A stretch of DNA of 14,048 bases from JBBRTJ01 sp038244535. GTDB lineage: Bacteria > Actinomycetota > Acidimicrobiia > Acidimicrobiales > Ilumatobacteraceae. The notes under the pieces were generated by a model, which saw only the letters and a list, made by a program, of their open reading frames with translations, ran no database searches and was not told the origin of the DNA. Both the position numbers and the translations under genes were made by a program. Location of the stretch: the NCBI GenBank assembly GCA_038244535.1, contig JBBRTJ010000096.1, positions 1 through 14,048 of the forward strand, in the 5' to 3' direction. Positions 1 through 6,788 of the stretch are shown in pieces; the first letter of the stretch is position 1; every line of letters begins with the position of its first letter.

Positions 1-1310
1 ACGAGATCAAACGGCGGGTCCGGCGCCTCGAGTCCGACGACGTCGACGTGGTGATCACCGAGGTTGGCGGCACGGTCGGCGACATCGAGATCCTCCCGTT
101 TCTGGAGGCCATCCGGCAGTTCCGCAAGGAGGTCGGGCGGGAGAACGTCTGCTACATCCATGTCACCCTGGTGCCGTTCATCGGCCCGGCGGGGGAGCAG
201 AAGACGAAGCCGACGCAGCACTCGGTGACGGAGCTGCGCAGCCGTGGCATCCAACCCGACGTGATCGTGTGCCGCAGCGAGGAGCCGCTCAGCGACAACC
301 TCAAGCGCAAGATCTCCAACCTCTGCGACGTCGACGTGCGCGCCGTCGTCAACGCCGCCGATGCCCGCAACATTTACGAACTGCCGCTGGTGCTGCACGA
401 CGAGGGCCTCGACGACGTGGTGTGCGACCTGCTCCGCTTGCCTGGAGCGCCTGACCTGTCGTCGTGGGAGGCCCTCGTCGAGCGGGTCGAGAGGGCCACT
501 CGCCCGGTGCGCATCGGCCTGATCGGCAAGTACGTGGACCTGGCTGATGCCTACCTGTCTGTCGTCGAGAGCCTCAAGCACGCCGGCTTCCATCATGGGG
601 CACGGGTCGAGATCGACTGGATCCAGGCCGAGGAGGTCGAAGGGCTGCTGGCCAGCGGTCGACTGCGCGACCTCGACGGGATCGTGATCCCCGGTGGCTT
701 CGGCTTCCGCGGCATGGAGGGCAAGATCGCCGCCGCCGGGTACGCCCGTGAGCACGACATCCCGTGCCTGGGTCTGTGCCTGGGATTGCAGGCGATGGCC
801 ATCGAGTTCGCCCGCAACGAGCTGGGCCTGACCGGAGCCAACTCCACCGAGTTCGACGCGTCGACGCCCCACCCGGTCATCGATCTGATGGATGCCCAGC
901 GCGACGTCGTCGACAAGGGCGGCACCATGCGTCTCGGCGCTTACTACGCCGTGCTCACGCCGGGTTCCATCGTGCATGGCGCCTATGGCGAGCCGGTGGT
1001 CAGCGAACGCCATCGTCACCGCTACGAGTTCAACTCCAGCTATCGGACCCGATTCGAGGCCGCGGGCTTCCTGTGCTCGGGAACGTCGCCGGACCGGCGC
1101 CTGGTCGAGTTCGTCGAGCTGGAGGGTCACCCGTTCTGGGTCGGCACCCAGGCCCATCCCGAGTTCAAGAGCAGACCCGATCGCCCGCACCCGCTGTTTC
1201 GTGAGCTCGTCGGAGCGTCGCTGGCCAGGGCCGAGGGGCGCAACCCCCACATCCCGTTCGACGCGCTCGAGCAGCCGGCGCCGATCGCCGATCCTGCGAC
1301 TGCCGGCTGA
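1..1310 (+). CDS. pyrG: CTP synthase (glutamine-hydrolysing), 5'-truncated by the window edge
   Basis: CTP synthase makes CTP from UTP, ATP and glutamine in the last step of de novo pyrimidine nucleotide synthesis in the cytoplasm. The reading frame is open from base 3, and the true start lies before the window. About 435 codons are present, against roughly 540-590 for the family, so about the first 100-150 residues are missing. Visible parts are the synthetase-domain motif ITEVGGTVGDIE (bases 54-89), a linker, and a class I glutamine amidotransferase domain. In that domain GLCLGLQ carries the nucleophile Cys (codon 777-779), and AHPEF carries the catalytic His (1155-1157) and Glu (1161-1163). 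All three triad residues are present, so glutaminase activity should be intact. The stop is 13 bp before the Nudix gene. Confidence 0.97.
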   Translation, partial: EIKRRVRRLESDDVDVVITEVGGTVGDIEILPFLEAIRQFRKEVGRENVCYIHVTLVPFIGPAGEQKTKPTQHSVTELRSRGIQPDVIVCRSEEPLSDNLKRKISNLCDVDVRAVVNAADARNIYELPLVLHDEGLDDVVCDLLRLPGAPDLSSWEALVERVERATRPVRIGLIGKYVDLADAYLSVVESLKHAGFHHGARVEIDWIQAEEVEGLLASGRLRDLDGIVIPGGFGFRGMEGKIAAAGYAREHDIPCLGLCLGLQAMAIEFARNELGLTGANSTEFDASTPHPVIDLMDAQRDVVDKGGTMRLGAYYAVLTPGSIVHGAYGEPVVSERHRHRYEFNSSYRTRFEAAGFLCSGTSPDRRLVEFVELEGHPFWVGTQAHPEFKSRPDRPHPLFRELVGASLARAEGRNPHIPFDALEQPAPIADPATAG

Positions 1311-1323
1311 CGTCGCACGCTCG

Positions 1324-1899
1324 ATGCCGTTTCGCCGGCGGGCCACGCGAGTGGTGCACGAGGGGTACGTGATGCGGGCCGAGGTCGTCACCTTCGACGG
1401 TCCGGGCGGTGAGGCGTTCGATCGCGACGTGGTGCGCTCGCCCGGGGCGGTGGTGGTGGTCCCCGTGCTCTTTGACGCCGAGGGCAGTGCGGTGGTGGTC
1501 ATGGTTCGTCAGTGGCGAGCCAGCGTCGAGCGGGTGCTCTGGGAGCTGCCGGCAGGCCTGCGCGACATCCCCGACGAGCCCGAGGACCAGACCGCCGTCC
1601 GCGAGCTGCGCGAGGAGGTCGGCTACGAGCCGACGTCGCTCGTCCTGCTCGGGCGATTCCTCGCCAGCCCCGGCATGACCGATGCCCGCCACACGTACTT
1701 CCTCGCCACTGGTCTGCGCGCCGTCGATCGTGATGTGCAGGGCCCGGAGGAGCAGGTGATGGAGGTGGTGCACGTGCCACTGACCGAAGCGCTGGCCATG
1801 ATCGAAGATGGCCGGATCGAGAACGCTCCGGCGGCCATCGGGTTGCTTCTCACGGCGCGGCGCATGGCTGGCGCCGACGCCCCTGACTCGCGGGGCTGA
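1324..1899 (+). CDS. Nudix hydrolase, ADP-ribose pyrophosphatase-like
   Basis: A 191-aa cytoplasmic Nudix hydrolase, likely splitting ADP-ribose or a related nucleoside diphosphate sugar into AMP plus a phosphosugar. The Nudix box covers residues 78-101: Gly78, then Glu85, then RELREEVG with the metal-binding Glu residues 94, 97 and 98. The spacing Gly-x6-Glu is one residue longer than the textbook box, which I recall as typical of actinobacterial ADP-ribose pyrophosphatases such as Rv1700. RQWR at 62-65 and WELPAG at 73-78 also fit that group. ATG 1324 gives a normal N-terminus. The open frame extends upstream inside pyrG, but that part is a shadow of pyrG. The gene sits 13 bp after pyrG and 6 bp before xerD, so it is probably co-transcribed. 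The exact substrate cannot be read from sequence. Confidence 0.9.
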   Translation: MPFRRRATRVVHEGYVMRAEVVTFDGPGGEAFDRDVVRSPGAVVVVPVLFDAEGSAVVVMVRQWRASVERVLWELPAGLRDIPDEPEDQTAVRELREEVGYEPTSLVLLGRFLASPGMTDARHTYFLATGLRAVDRDVQGPEEQVMEVVHVPLTEALAMIEDGRIENAPAAIGLLLTARRMAGADAPDSRG

Positions 1900-1905
1900 G
1901 GGCGC

Positions 1906-2844
1906 GTGGCCACGGCGCCACTGCCGATCGAGGTCGAGGAGCTGCTGTCGTGGCTGGCCGTCGAGCGGGGCCGATCGCAGAACACCTTGGTGGCCTACCG
2001 CCGTGACCTGATCCAGTACACGGGGTGGCTGGCGGCCCGTTCGACGGCGTTGACCGAGGTCACGCGCGTTGACATCGAGGACTACGTGGCTCATCTGCGC
2101 GTGTCGGGTCGGGCACCGTCGTCGTCGGCCCGAGCGGTGGCTGCCGTGCGTGGGTTGCACCGCTTCCTGGTCGACGAGGGCCGAGCCGATGTGGACCCGG
2201 CCCATGAGGTGACCGGGCCACGGGTGCCGGCGGGCCTTCCCAAACCGTTGGCGGAGTCCGAGGTGATCGCCCTCATCGACGGTGTCGACGGCGATGATCC
2301 CATCAGCCGCCGGGACCGGGCGGTGCTCGAGGTCCTCTACGGCTCGGGCATGCGCGTGTCGGAGCTGTGCGGGCTGTCGCTCGGCGACGTCGACCCCGAG
2401 GCCGGCCTCGTGCGGGTCTTCGGCAAGGGCGCCAAGGAGCGGATCGTGCCCCTCGGCCGCCTTGCGCTGGCGGCGCTCGACCGATGGTTGGCCGCCGGCG
2501 GACGACCGGAACTGGTGCCGACCCGGTGGGCGCGCCGAGGCGACGCCGAGGCCACCTTCCTCAACCAGCGTGGTGCCCGCCTGAGCCGGCAGTCGGCATG
2601 GGCCATCGTGGAGCTGCGCGGCCACCGGGCCGGGATCAAAGGGCCCCTGAGTCCGCATGTGCTGCGCCACTCGTGCGCCACCCACCTGCTCGACCACGGC
2701 GCCGACATCCGGGTGGTGCAGGAGCTGCTCGGCCATGCCTCGGTCTCGACCACTCAGGTGTACACGAAGGTCTCCGACGAGACGTTGAGGGCGGCGTTCA
2801 CCGCAGCGCACCCCCGCGCTGTGGTGAGGGGTGTCGGCCGCTGA
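1906..2844 (+). CDS. xerD: Tyrosine recombinase XerD
   Basis: A 312-aa site-specific tyrosine recombinase. With XerC it resolves chromosome dimers at dif sites. An N-terminal SAM-like, core-binding domain lies at about residues 5-90, with RGRSQNTLVAYRRDL as the typical helix. The catalytic domain follows with every active-site residue: Arg150 (GSGMRVSEL), Lys174 (GKGAKER), His251 and Arg254 (HVLRH), His277 (LLGHAS) and the nucleophile Tyr286 (TQVYTKV). The GTG start at 1906 is 6 bp after the Nudix stop. Length and the pyrG-Nudix-xerD order fit the housekeeping XerD and not a phage or integron integrase. XerC is the main alternative, since the two are hard to separate by eye. No att or dif site was seen nearby. 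Confidence 0.92.
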   Translation: MATAPLPIEVEELLSWLAVERGRSQNTLVAYRRDLIQYTGWLAARSTALTEVTRVDIEDYVAHLRVSGRAPSSSARAVAAVRGLHRFLVDEGRADVDPAHEVTGPRVPAGLPKPLAESEVIALIDGVDGDDPISRRDRAVLEVLYGSGMRVSELCGLSLGDVDPEAGLVRVFGKGAKERIVPLGRLALAALDRWLAAGGRPELVPTRWARRGDAEATFLNQRGARLSRQSAWAIVELRGHRAGIKGPLSPHVLRHSCATHLLDHGADIRVVQELLGHASVSTTQVYTKVSDETLRAAFTAAHPRAVVRGVGR

Positions 2845-3518
2845 CGAGGTCGGCCCGGTACCCTCGCCTGATCGACGCCGACACCCAACGCATCGTCATC
2901 ACGGTGGCGGTGATGATCCCGTCCATCATCCTGCACGAAGTGAGCCACGGCTACGTGGCCTACCGGTTCGGTGACGACACTGCGAAGCGAGCGGGTCGCC
3001 TCACCCTGAACCCGGTGTCGCACGTCGATCCGTTCGGGACGCTGCTGCTTCCACTGATCACAGCCGCGGCCGGATTTGGGATGTTCGGCTACGCCAAGCC
3101 GGTGCCGGTCAGCCCGTCAAAGTTGCGACACCCCCGCAACCAGTCACTGCTGGTGGCGCTCGCCGGCCCGGCGACCAACATCGCGAGTGCGTTGATGGCT
3201 GGCGTCGCGCTGCGGGCGCAGCGCTCCCAGTTCGTCAACGGGGGTGTCAGCGCGCAGGCTCTCTGGCTTCAGGTGCTGTTCTGGCTGGGCTTCGTCAACG
3301 TCATCCTGGCCATCTTCAACCTGATTCCCGTGCCCCCCCTCGATGGCTCAGCGGTGGTCGAGCGGCTGCTGCCTCGGTCGCTGTGGCCCGGCTACCTGCG
3401 GCTGCGCCAGTACTCGCTGTGGGTGCTGCTGGGCGTGCTCCTGTTGGCGCCTCGGCTGTTCAGCCCCGTGCTCAACTGGGGCATCGACCATTGGTTCGAC
3501 TTCGTCTTCGGCACGTGA
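2841..3518 (+). CDS. M50 site-2-protease-like membrane metallopeptidase
   Basis: A short polytopic zinc protease of the S2P (M50) family, about 225 aa, likely cutting substrates within or near the membrane. The zinc motif HEVSH is at about residues 32-36 inside the first hydrophobic segment, followed by GDDTAKRAGRLTLNP. The third zinc ligand is Asp168 in the C-terminal motif NLIPVPPLDG. I count four or five hydrophobic segments and no PDZ domain, which matches the short FwdE/YwhC-like branch. The start is uncertain. No ATG, GTG or TTG is well placed: CTG 2841 overlaps the xerD stop and has a GAGGGG-like Shine-Dalgarno about 10 nt upstream, while CTG 2868 and GTG 2904 are alternatives. Starting at 2904 would cut into the first membrane segment. 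The substrate is unknown. Confidence 0.85.
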   Translation: MTRSARYPRLIDADTQRIVITVAVMIPSIILHEVSHGYVAYRFGDDTAKRAGRLTLNPVSHVDPFGTLLLPLITAAAGFGMFGYAKPVPVSPSKLRHPRNQSLLVALAGPATNIASALMAGVALRAQRSQFVNGGVSAQALWLQVLFWLGFVNVILAIFNLIPVPPLDGSAVVERLLPRSLWPGYLRLRQYSLWVLLGVLLLAPRLFSPVLNWGIDHWFDFVFGT

Positions 3519-4018
3519 TGGCGAGCCTGACGCACCTGGCCGGACGGTTCGCCGGCTCGTTGTCCACCCGGCCGCCGAACGACACCGACATCGGCTGGGC
3601 CGAGTTGCAGCTGCTGCCCGGCGAGCGGCTGCTCTGGCACCGCCTCCCGGTCGCGGACCAGCGCCACTCGATTGCCGTCGCCCGAGAGGTGAAGCGGCTG
3701 CTCGGCGCGGAGGCGACTCGGCCCGTGCTGGCGGCCGCGCTGCTCCACGACGTCGGCAAGCTGGCCAGTGGCTACGGCACGATGCGACGGGTGTGGGCCA
3801 CCGTTGCCGCCGGGATCGTCGGCCGAGACCGGTTGTCGCGGGGTTCGGGGAGACTGGCGCTGTACCTGCGCCACGACGAGGCCGGCGCCGACTTCCTGGC
3901 CGAGGGGGACAGCGATCCGCTGACGATCGCCTGGACCGCCGAGCACCACCAACCTCCATCGACCTGGACCCTCGACCTCAGGGTCGCTTCGGCCCTCAAA
4001 GCCGCCGACGACGACTGA
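3518..4018 (+). CDS. HD-domain metal-dependent phosphohydrolase
   Basis: A 166-aa cytoplasmic HD-superfamily protein. Candidate metal ligands are His50 (RHSIAVA), the His77-Asp78 pair in LLHDVGKL, His119, His143 or His144 (AEHHQPP) and Asp164 at the extreme C-terminus. The order and spacing match HD phosphohydrolases that act on nucleotides or phosphate esters. ATG 3518 shares one base with the preceding TGA (TGATG), so translation is probably coupled to the protease gene. The protein ends directly after the last expected metal-ligand Asp, so it is a bare HD domain with no partner domain. The substrate is not readable. A role in nucleotide or second-messenger turnover is only a family-level guess. 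Confidence 0.8.
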   Translation: MASLTHLAGRFAGSLSTRPPNDTDIGWAELQLLPGERLLWHRLPVADQRHSIAVAREVKRLLGAEATRPVLAAALLHDVGKLASGYGTMRRVWATVAAGIVGRDRLSRGSGRLALYLRHDEAGADFLAEGDSDPLTIAWTAEHHQPPSTWTLDLRVASALKAADDD

Positions 4019-4035
4019 CCCAGGTTCCGCCATGG

Positions 4036-4054
4036 CCCCGGCTTCGCCCCGGGG
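4036..4054 (+). terminator. GC-rich hairpin downstream of the HD gene, possible terminator
   Basis: CCCCGG at 4036-4041 pairs with CCGGGG at 4049-4054 around a 7-nt loop, starting 17 nt after the HD-gene stop. No T-run follows, so it is a weak terminator candidate. High-GC actinobacteria often lack U-tracts, so this does not exclude it. Its right arm is also the first four bases of the 40-bp repeat array, so it may be a degenerate outer copy of the same hairpin design. Confidence 0.4.
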
Positions 4055-4210
4055 ATTCTGGCGTTCTGACCGTCGAATTCCCCGGCTGGCGGGGATTCTG
4101 GCGTTCTGACCGTCGAATTCCCCGGCTGGCGGGGATTCTGGCGTTCTGACCGTCGAATTCTCCGGCTGGCGGGGATTCTGGCGTTCTGACCGTCGAATTC
4201 CCCGGCTGGC
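4051..4210. repeat. Four tandem copies of a 40-bp unit, each full junction forming a hairpin
   Basis: Units are at 4051-4090, 4091-4130, 4131-4170 and 4171-4210. They are identical except for C to T at 4161 in unit 3. Each begins GGGGATTCTGG, contains an EcoRI-like GAATTC and ends CCGGCTGGC. Across every junction GAAT-T-CCCC faces GGGG-ATTC (4075-4098, 4115-4138 and 4155-4178). This gives an 8-bp stem with one bulged T and a 7-nt loop GGCTGGC. The array fills most of the gap between two convergent genes. The 40-bp period is not a multiple of three, so translation shifts frame at each copy and the array is not a protein repeat. It could be a bidirectional terminator, a REP/BIME-like element or a simple replication-slippage array. 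It has no spacers, so it is not CRISPR. Confidence 0.95.
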
Positions 4211-4245
4211 ACGGAGCTGGGACGGAGCGGGCACGGCGAGCTGGG

Positions 4246-4269
4246 CGGCCATCGGGGCGGCCATCGGGG
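4246..4269. repeat. 12-bp tandem duplication
   Basis: CGGCCATCGGGG occurs twice head to tail (4246-4257 and 4258-4269), ending 5 bp before the last codon region of the convergent acyl-CoA synthetase gene. Just upstream, 4211-4240 holds loose ACGGAG-type repeats. It is probably slippage-generated, and no function is evident. Confidence 0.85.
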
Positions 4270-4273
4270 TGGG

Positions 4274-5941
4274 TCAGGGGGTCACCTGGGCTCGGGCCCA
4301 GGTGTAGTCCGGTTTGCCGCTGGGGGAGCGGGCCACCGCGGGTCGCCTGACGATGACCTTGGGGAGCTTGTAGCGGGCGAGGTGCTCGGCGCAGGCAGCG
4401 AGCAGCTCGTCGTCAGTGGGCTCGCCAGCGCCGGGACGCAGGGCGATCACCGCCGCCACCTCCTGGCCCCAGCGCTCACTCGGCCGTCCGACGACCAGCG
4501 CGTCGTACACGGCGGGGTGGTGCTTGAGAACCTGCTCGACCTCCTCGGCGAACACCTTCTCCCCCCCGGTGTTGATGGTGGCGGCGTCGCGGCCGAGGAG
4601 CTCGATCGAGCCGTCGGCGAGGCGCCGGGCCCGGTCGCCGGGGACCGAGAACCGAGTGCCGGAGATGACCGGGAAGGTGCGGGCCGTCTTGTCCGGGTCG
4701 CCGAGGTAGCCGAGCGGGACGGCCCCTGCGGTGGCGAGCCAGCCGATGGCCTCGTCGCCCGGGGCGAGCTCGTGGGTCAGGGCTTCGTCGAGCACGGTCG
4801 CTCCGGTCGACGCCCCGAACCGGCCAGTCGATGCACCCGTGGCGCTCGTCGAGGTGTGCACGCCCTGGCGCCCAGCCTCGGACGATCCCACGATGTCGAC
4901 CACGGAGACCCCGGGCACCAGCGCCAGCAGCGATCGCTTGACGGCGGGGGACAGCACGGCGCCGCCGCTGACCACGAAGCGCAGGTGCGAGAGGTCGTAG
5001 CGGTGGTGGTGCAGGTCGTCGACGAGCGGAAGTGCGAACGCATCGCCGACGATCTGCAGCGAGGTGACGCGCTCGGCGGCGGCCGTGGTCCACACGTCGT
5101 GGGCGTCGAGGCGGTGGACGGCGGACTGGACGATCACCGTGCCGCCCCCGAGCCACGCGCTCCAGGCGTTCCAGTGGGCGGCGCCATGCATGAACGGCGC
5201 CGTCGGTAGCACCCGCAACGTGGCCCCGGCGCCGTTGGCCACCGCGGCCGCCAGCTCGGCGGGATGTGCAGCAGTGGTGCCCAGCGCGCCTCGTACGAAG
5301 TCGCGCTGGCGCCAGAGCACCCCTTTGGGCCGACCGGTGGTGCCCCCCGTGTAGAGCACGTACAGGTCGTCGGGTGTGCAGCCGGGATCGCACGGCTGCT
5401 CCTGCGCTGCGGCAAGGGCCTCCTCGTATCCGGTCACCTCGATGCTCGAGTCCAGGGCGGCGTGCCCGTGCCCGTTGATGTCCCGCCAGCCTTCGCCGAC
5501 CACGAGCACGAGCCTCGGCCCAGGAGCCAGCACCAGTGCGTCGGCAAGCACGCCGAGCAGATCGGCATCGACGACGACCGCAGCCGCACCGCTGTCGCCG
5601 ATGACGTAGGCGAGCTCCTCGGCCGTGTACCGGAAGTTGACGTTGACGGGAGCGCATCGAGCCTTGAAGGACCCGAGCATCGCTTCGAGGTAGACATCAC
5701 CGTTGCGCAGAAGCAGCGCCACGGTGTCCTGACCCCGCTCCCAGCCGGCCAGCTGCGAGCGGTCGCGGTGGTGCCCGAACCCATGTCGGCGGAGCACAGC
5801 AGCAAACCGGCGGCTGCGTCGCCCGATGTCGCGCCACGACCGTCGGTAGTCGCGCCACACGAGGCAGTCCCGGTAGGGCACGACGGCCTCGATCGCCTCG
5901 TGGGCGAGAGCAAGGTTGATGCCGTCGAAGGGGGAGGCCAT
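4274..5941 (-). CDS. Acyl-CoA synthetase (AMP-forming), FadD family
   Basis: A 555-aa ANL-superfamily enzyme that adenylates a carboxylic acid with ATP and transfers it to CoA. The P-loop YTGGTTGRPKG is at 197-207. GSSEAGRQG is the A5-like adenine-binding motif, GDRARRLADGS holds the ribose-binding Asp region, and GRDAATINTGGEKVF leads into the C-terminal lid. Lys543 in RSPSGKPDY is the catalytic adenylation lysine. The layout and motifs resemble mycobacterial FadD19-type sterol or long-chain synthetases from memory, so a bulky or long-chain acid is plausible, but the substrate is not proven. ATG 5941 gives a normal N-terminus (MASPFDGINLAL); in-frame ATGs at 5959 and 5968 are alternatives. 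The gene is divergent from the hydratase gene with no spacer, and convergent with the HD gene across the repeat array. Confidence 0.92.
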   Translation of the reverse strand: MASPFDGINLALAHEAIEAVVPYRDCLVWRDYRRSWRDIGRRSRRFAAVLRRHGFGHHRDRSQLAGWERGQDTVALLLRNGDVYLEAMLGSFKARCAPVNVNFRYTAEELAYVIGDSGAAAVVVDADLLGVLADALVLAPGPRLVLVVGEGWRDINGHGHAALDSSIEVTGYEEALAAAQEQPCDPGCTPDDLYVLYTGGTTGRPKGVLWRQRDFVRGALGTTAAHPAELAAAVANGAGATLRVLPTAPFMHGAAHWNAWSAWLGGGTVIVQSAVHRLDAHDVWTTAAAERVTSLQIVGDAFALPLVDDLHHHRYDLSHLRFVVSGGAVLSPAVKRSLLALVPGVSVVDIVGSSEAGRQGVHTSTSATGASTGRFGASTGATVLDEALTHELAPGDEAIGWLATAGAVPLGYLGDPDKTARTFPVISGTRFSVPGDRARRLADGSIELLGRDAATINTGGEKVFAEEVEQVLKHHPAVYDALVVGRPSERWGQEVAAVIALRPGAGEPTDDELLAACAEHLARYKLPKVIVRRPAVARSPSGKPDYTWARAQVTP

Positions 5942-5957
5942 GGGGCAGGATGCTGCC

Positions 5958-6761
5958 ATGCCCGCCATCGAGCTCGACAACCCTCGCCCCGGCGTCACCC
6001 GCGTCACGATGAACCGGCCCGCCAAGCTCAACGCGATGACCACCGAGCTCGTGACCGAGCTCCATGGTGCCCTCGATGCGATCGCGGCTGACTCGGCGTG
6101 CCGGGTCGTGATCTTGACCGGTGCCGGCCGCGGCTTCTGCGCAGGTCTCGATCTCGGCGGGTTCGGGGACGCACCGAACACCGAGGGCTTCGGCCGCACC
6201 CAAGCGGGATTCGCCGTGCAGCGCCACATCGCTCGCCTGATCCCGCACTTGCGCTCCCTTCCCCAGCCGGTGATCGCCGCCGTCAACGGCCCGGCGGCGG
6301 GCGGGGGCTTCGCGCTCGTGCTCGGCTCGGACATCCGGATCGCAGCAGCCAGCGCCCGGTTCAATGCGGCCTTCATCCGCATCGGGCTGTCGGCCTGCGA
6401 CATCGGCACGAGTTGGCTCCTACCCCGACTCGTCGGCGCTGCTCGAGCCCATGAGCTGATGCTCACAGGGCGCATCTTTGATGCCGACGAGGCGGCCCGC
6501 ATCGGGCTCGTGCTCGACGTCGTGCCTGACGACGCCCTGCTCGACGCCGCCTACGAGAAGGCTGACCAGATCATGGCCAACACGCCCTTCGGGGTGGCGC
6601 TGACCAAGGAGGGCATGTGGGCGGCGCTCGAGATCCCGGGCATGCAGGCGGCCATCGACTTGGAGAACCGGCAGCAGATCATGGCGAGCGCCACCGCCGA
6701 CCACCAGGAGGCGCTGCGGGCGTTCCTCGAGCGGCGGCCGCCGCAGTACCGCAACGCCTGA
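5958..6761 (+). CDS. Enoyl-CoA hydratase/isomerase (crotonase) family protein
   Basis: A 267-aa crotonase-fold protein acting on acyl-CoA thioesters. The oxyanion hole is formed by GFCAGLDL (59-66) and GPAAGGGFAL (111-120), both intact. Of the two glutamates of classical hydratase, the second is kept (Glu166 in HELMLTG). The first position, in FNAAFIRIG, is Phe139. Asp148 in SACDIG may act instead, so the protein could be an isomerase or another crotonase-type enzyme and not a standard hydratase. ATG 5958 is preferred because AGGA lies 7 nt upstream and the protein then starts right before the fold (MPAIELDNP). ATG 5940 and ATG 5916 are in-frame alternatives. The gene is divergent from the acyl-CoA synthetase, suggesting a shared acyl-CoA pathway. 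Confidence 0.9.
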   Translation: MPAIELDNPRPGVTRVTMNRPAKLNAMTTELVTELHGALDAIAADSACRVVILTGAGRGFCAGLDLGGFGDAPNTEGFGRTQAGFAVQRHIARLIPHLRSLPQPVIAAVNGPAAGGGFALVLGSDIRIAAASARFNAAFIRIGLSACDIGTSWLLPRLVGAARAHELMLTGRIFDADEAARIGLVLDVVPDDALLDAAYEKADQIMANTPFGVALTKEGMWAALEIPGMQAAIDLENRQQIMASATADHQEALRAFLERRPPQYRNA

Positions 6762-6788
6762 GGAGGAGCGGCGCCAGGGCTCTCCTCA
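6759..6788. terminator. Inverted repeat between convergent genes, likely bidirectional terminator
   Basis: TGAGGAGGAGC (6759-6769) faces GCTCTCCTCA (6779-6788): ten pairs with one bulged G and a 9-nt loop. The left arm begins with the hydratase stop codon and the right arm ends with the tetR stop codon read on the other strand. The 24-bp gap between the two genes therefore lies entirely inside the stem-loop. No T-run is present. The position between converging genes and the symmetry support a shared terminator. Confidence 0.6.

Noticed and set aside
1165..2811. Long - strand open frame of about 548 codons opposite the Nudix and xerD genes
   Set aside because: It lies opposite two clearly recognised genes, has no recognisable family, and is an expected effect of high third-position GC.
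1906..2844. Tyrosine recombinase as sign of an integrated mobile element
   Set aside because: Length, full XerD motifs and the conserved pyrG-Nudix-xerD order mark it as the housekeeping recombinase; no att repeats, tRNA or phage genes are nearby.
4051..4210. CRISPR array or protein-coding repeat
   Set aside because: There are no unique spacers between units and no cas genes. The 40-bp period shifts the reading frame each copy, so no protein repeat is maintained.
5942..6502. N-terminal extension of the acyl-CoA synthetase frame up to 6502
   Set aside because: The extra residues are antisense to the hydratase and do not resemble the family; the normal N-terminus begins near ATG 5941.
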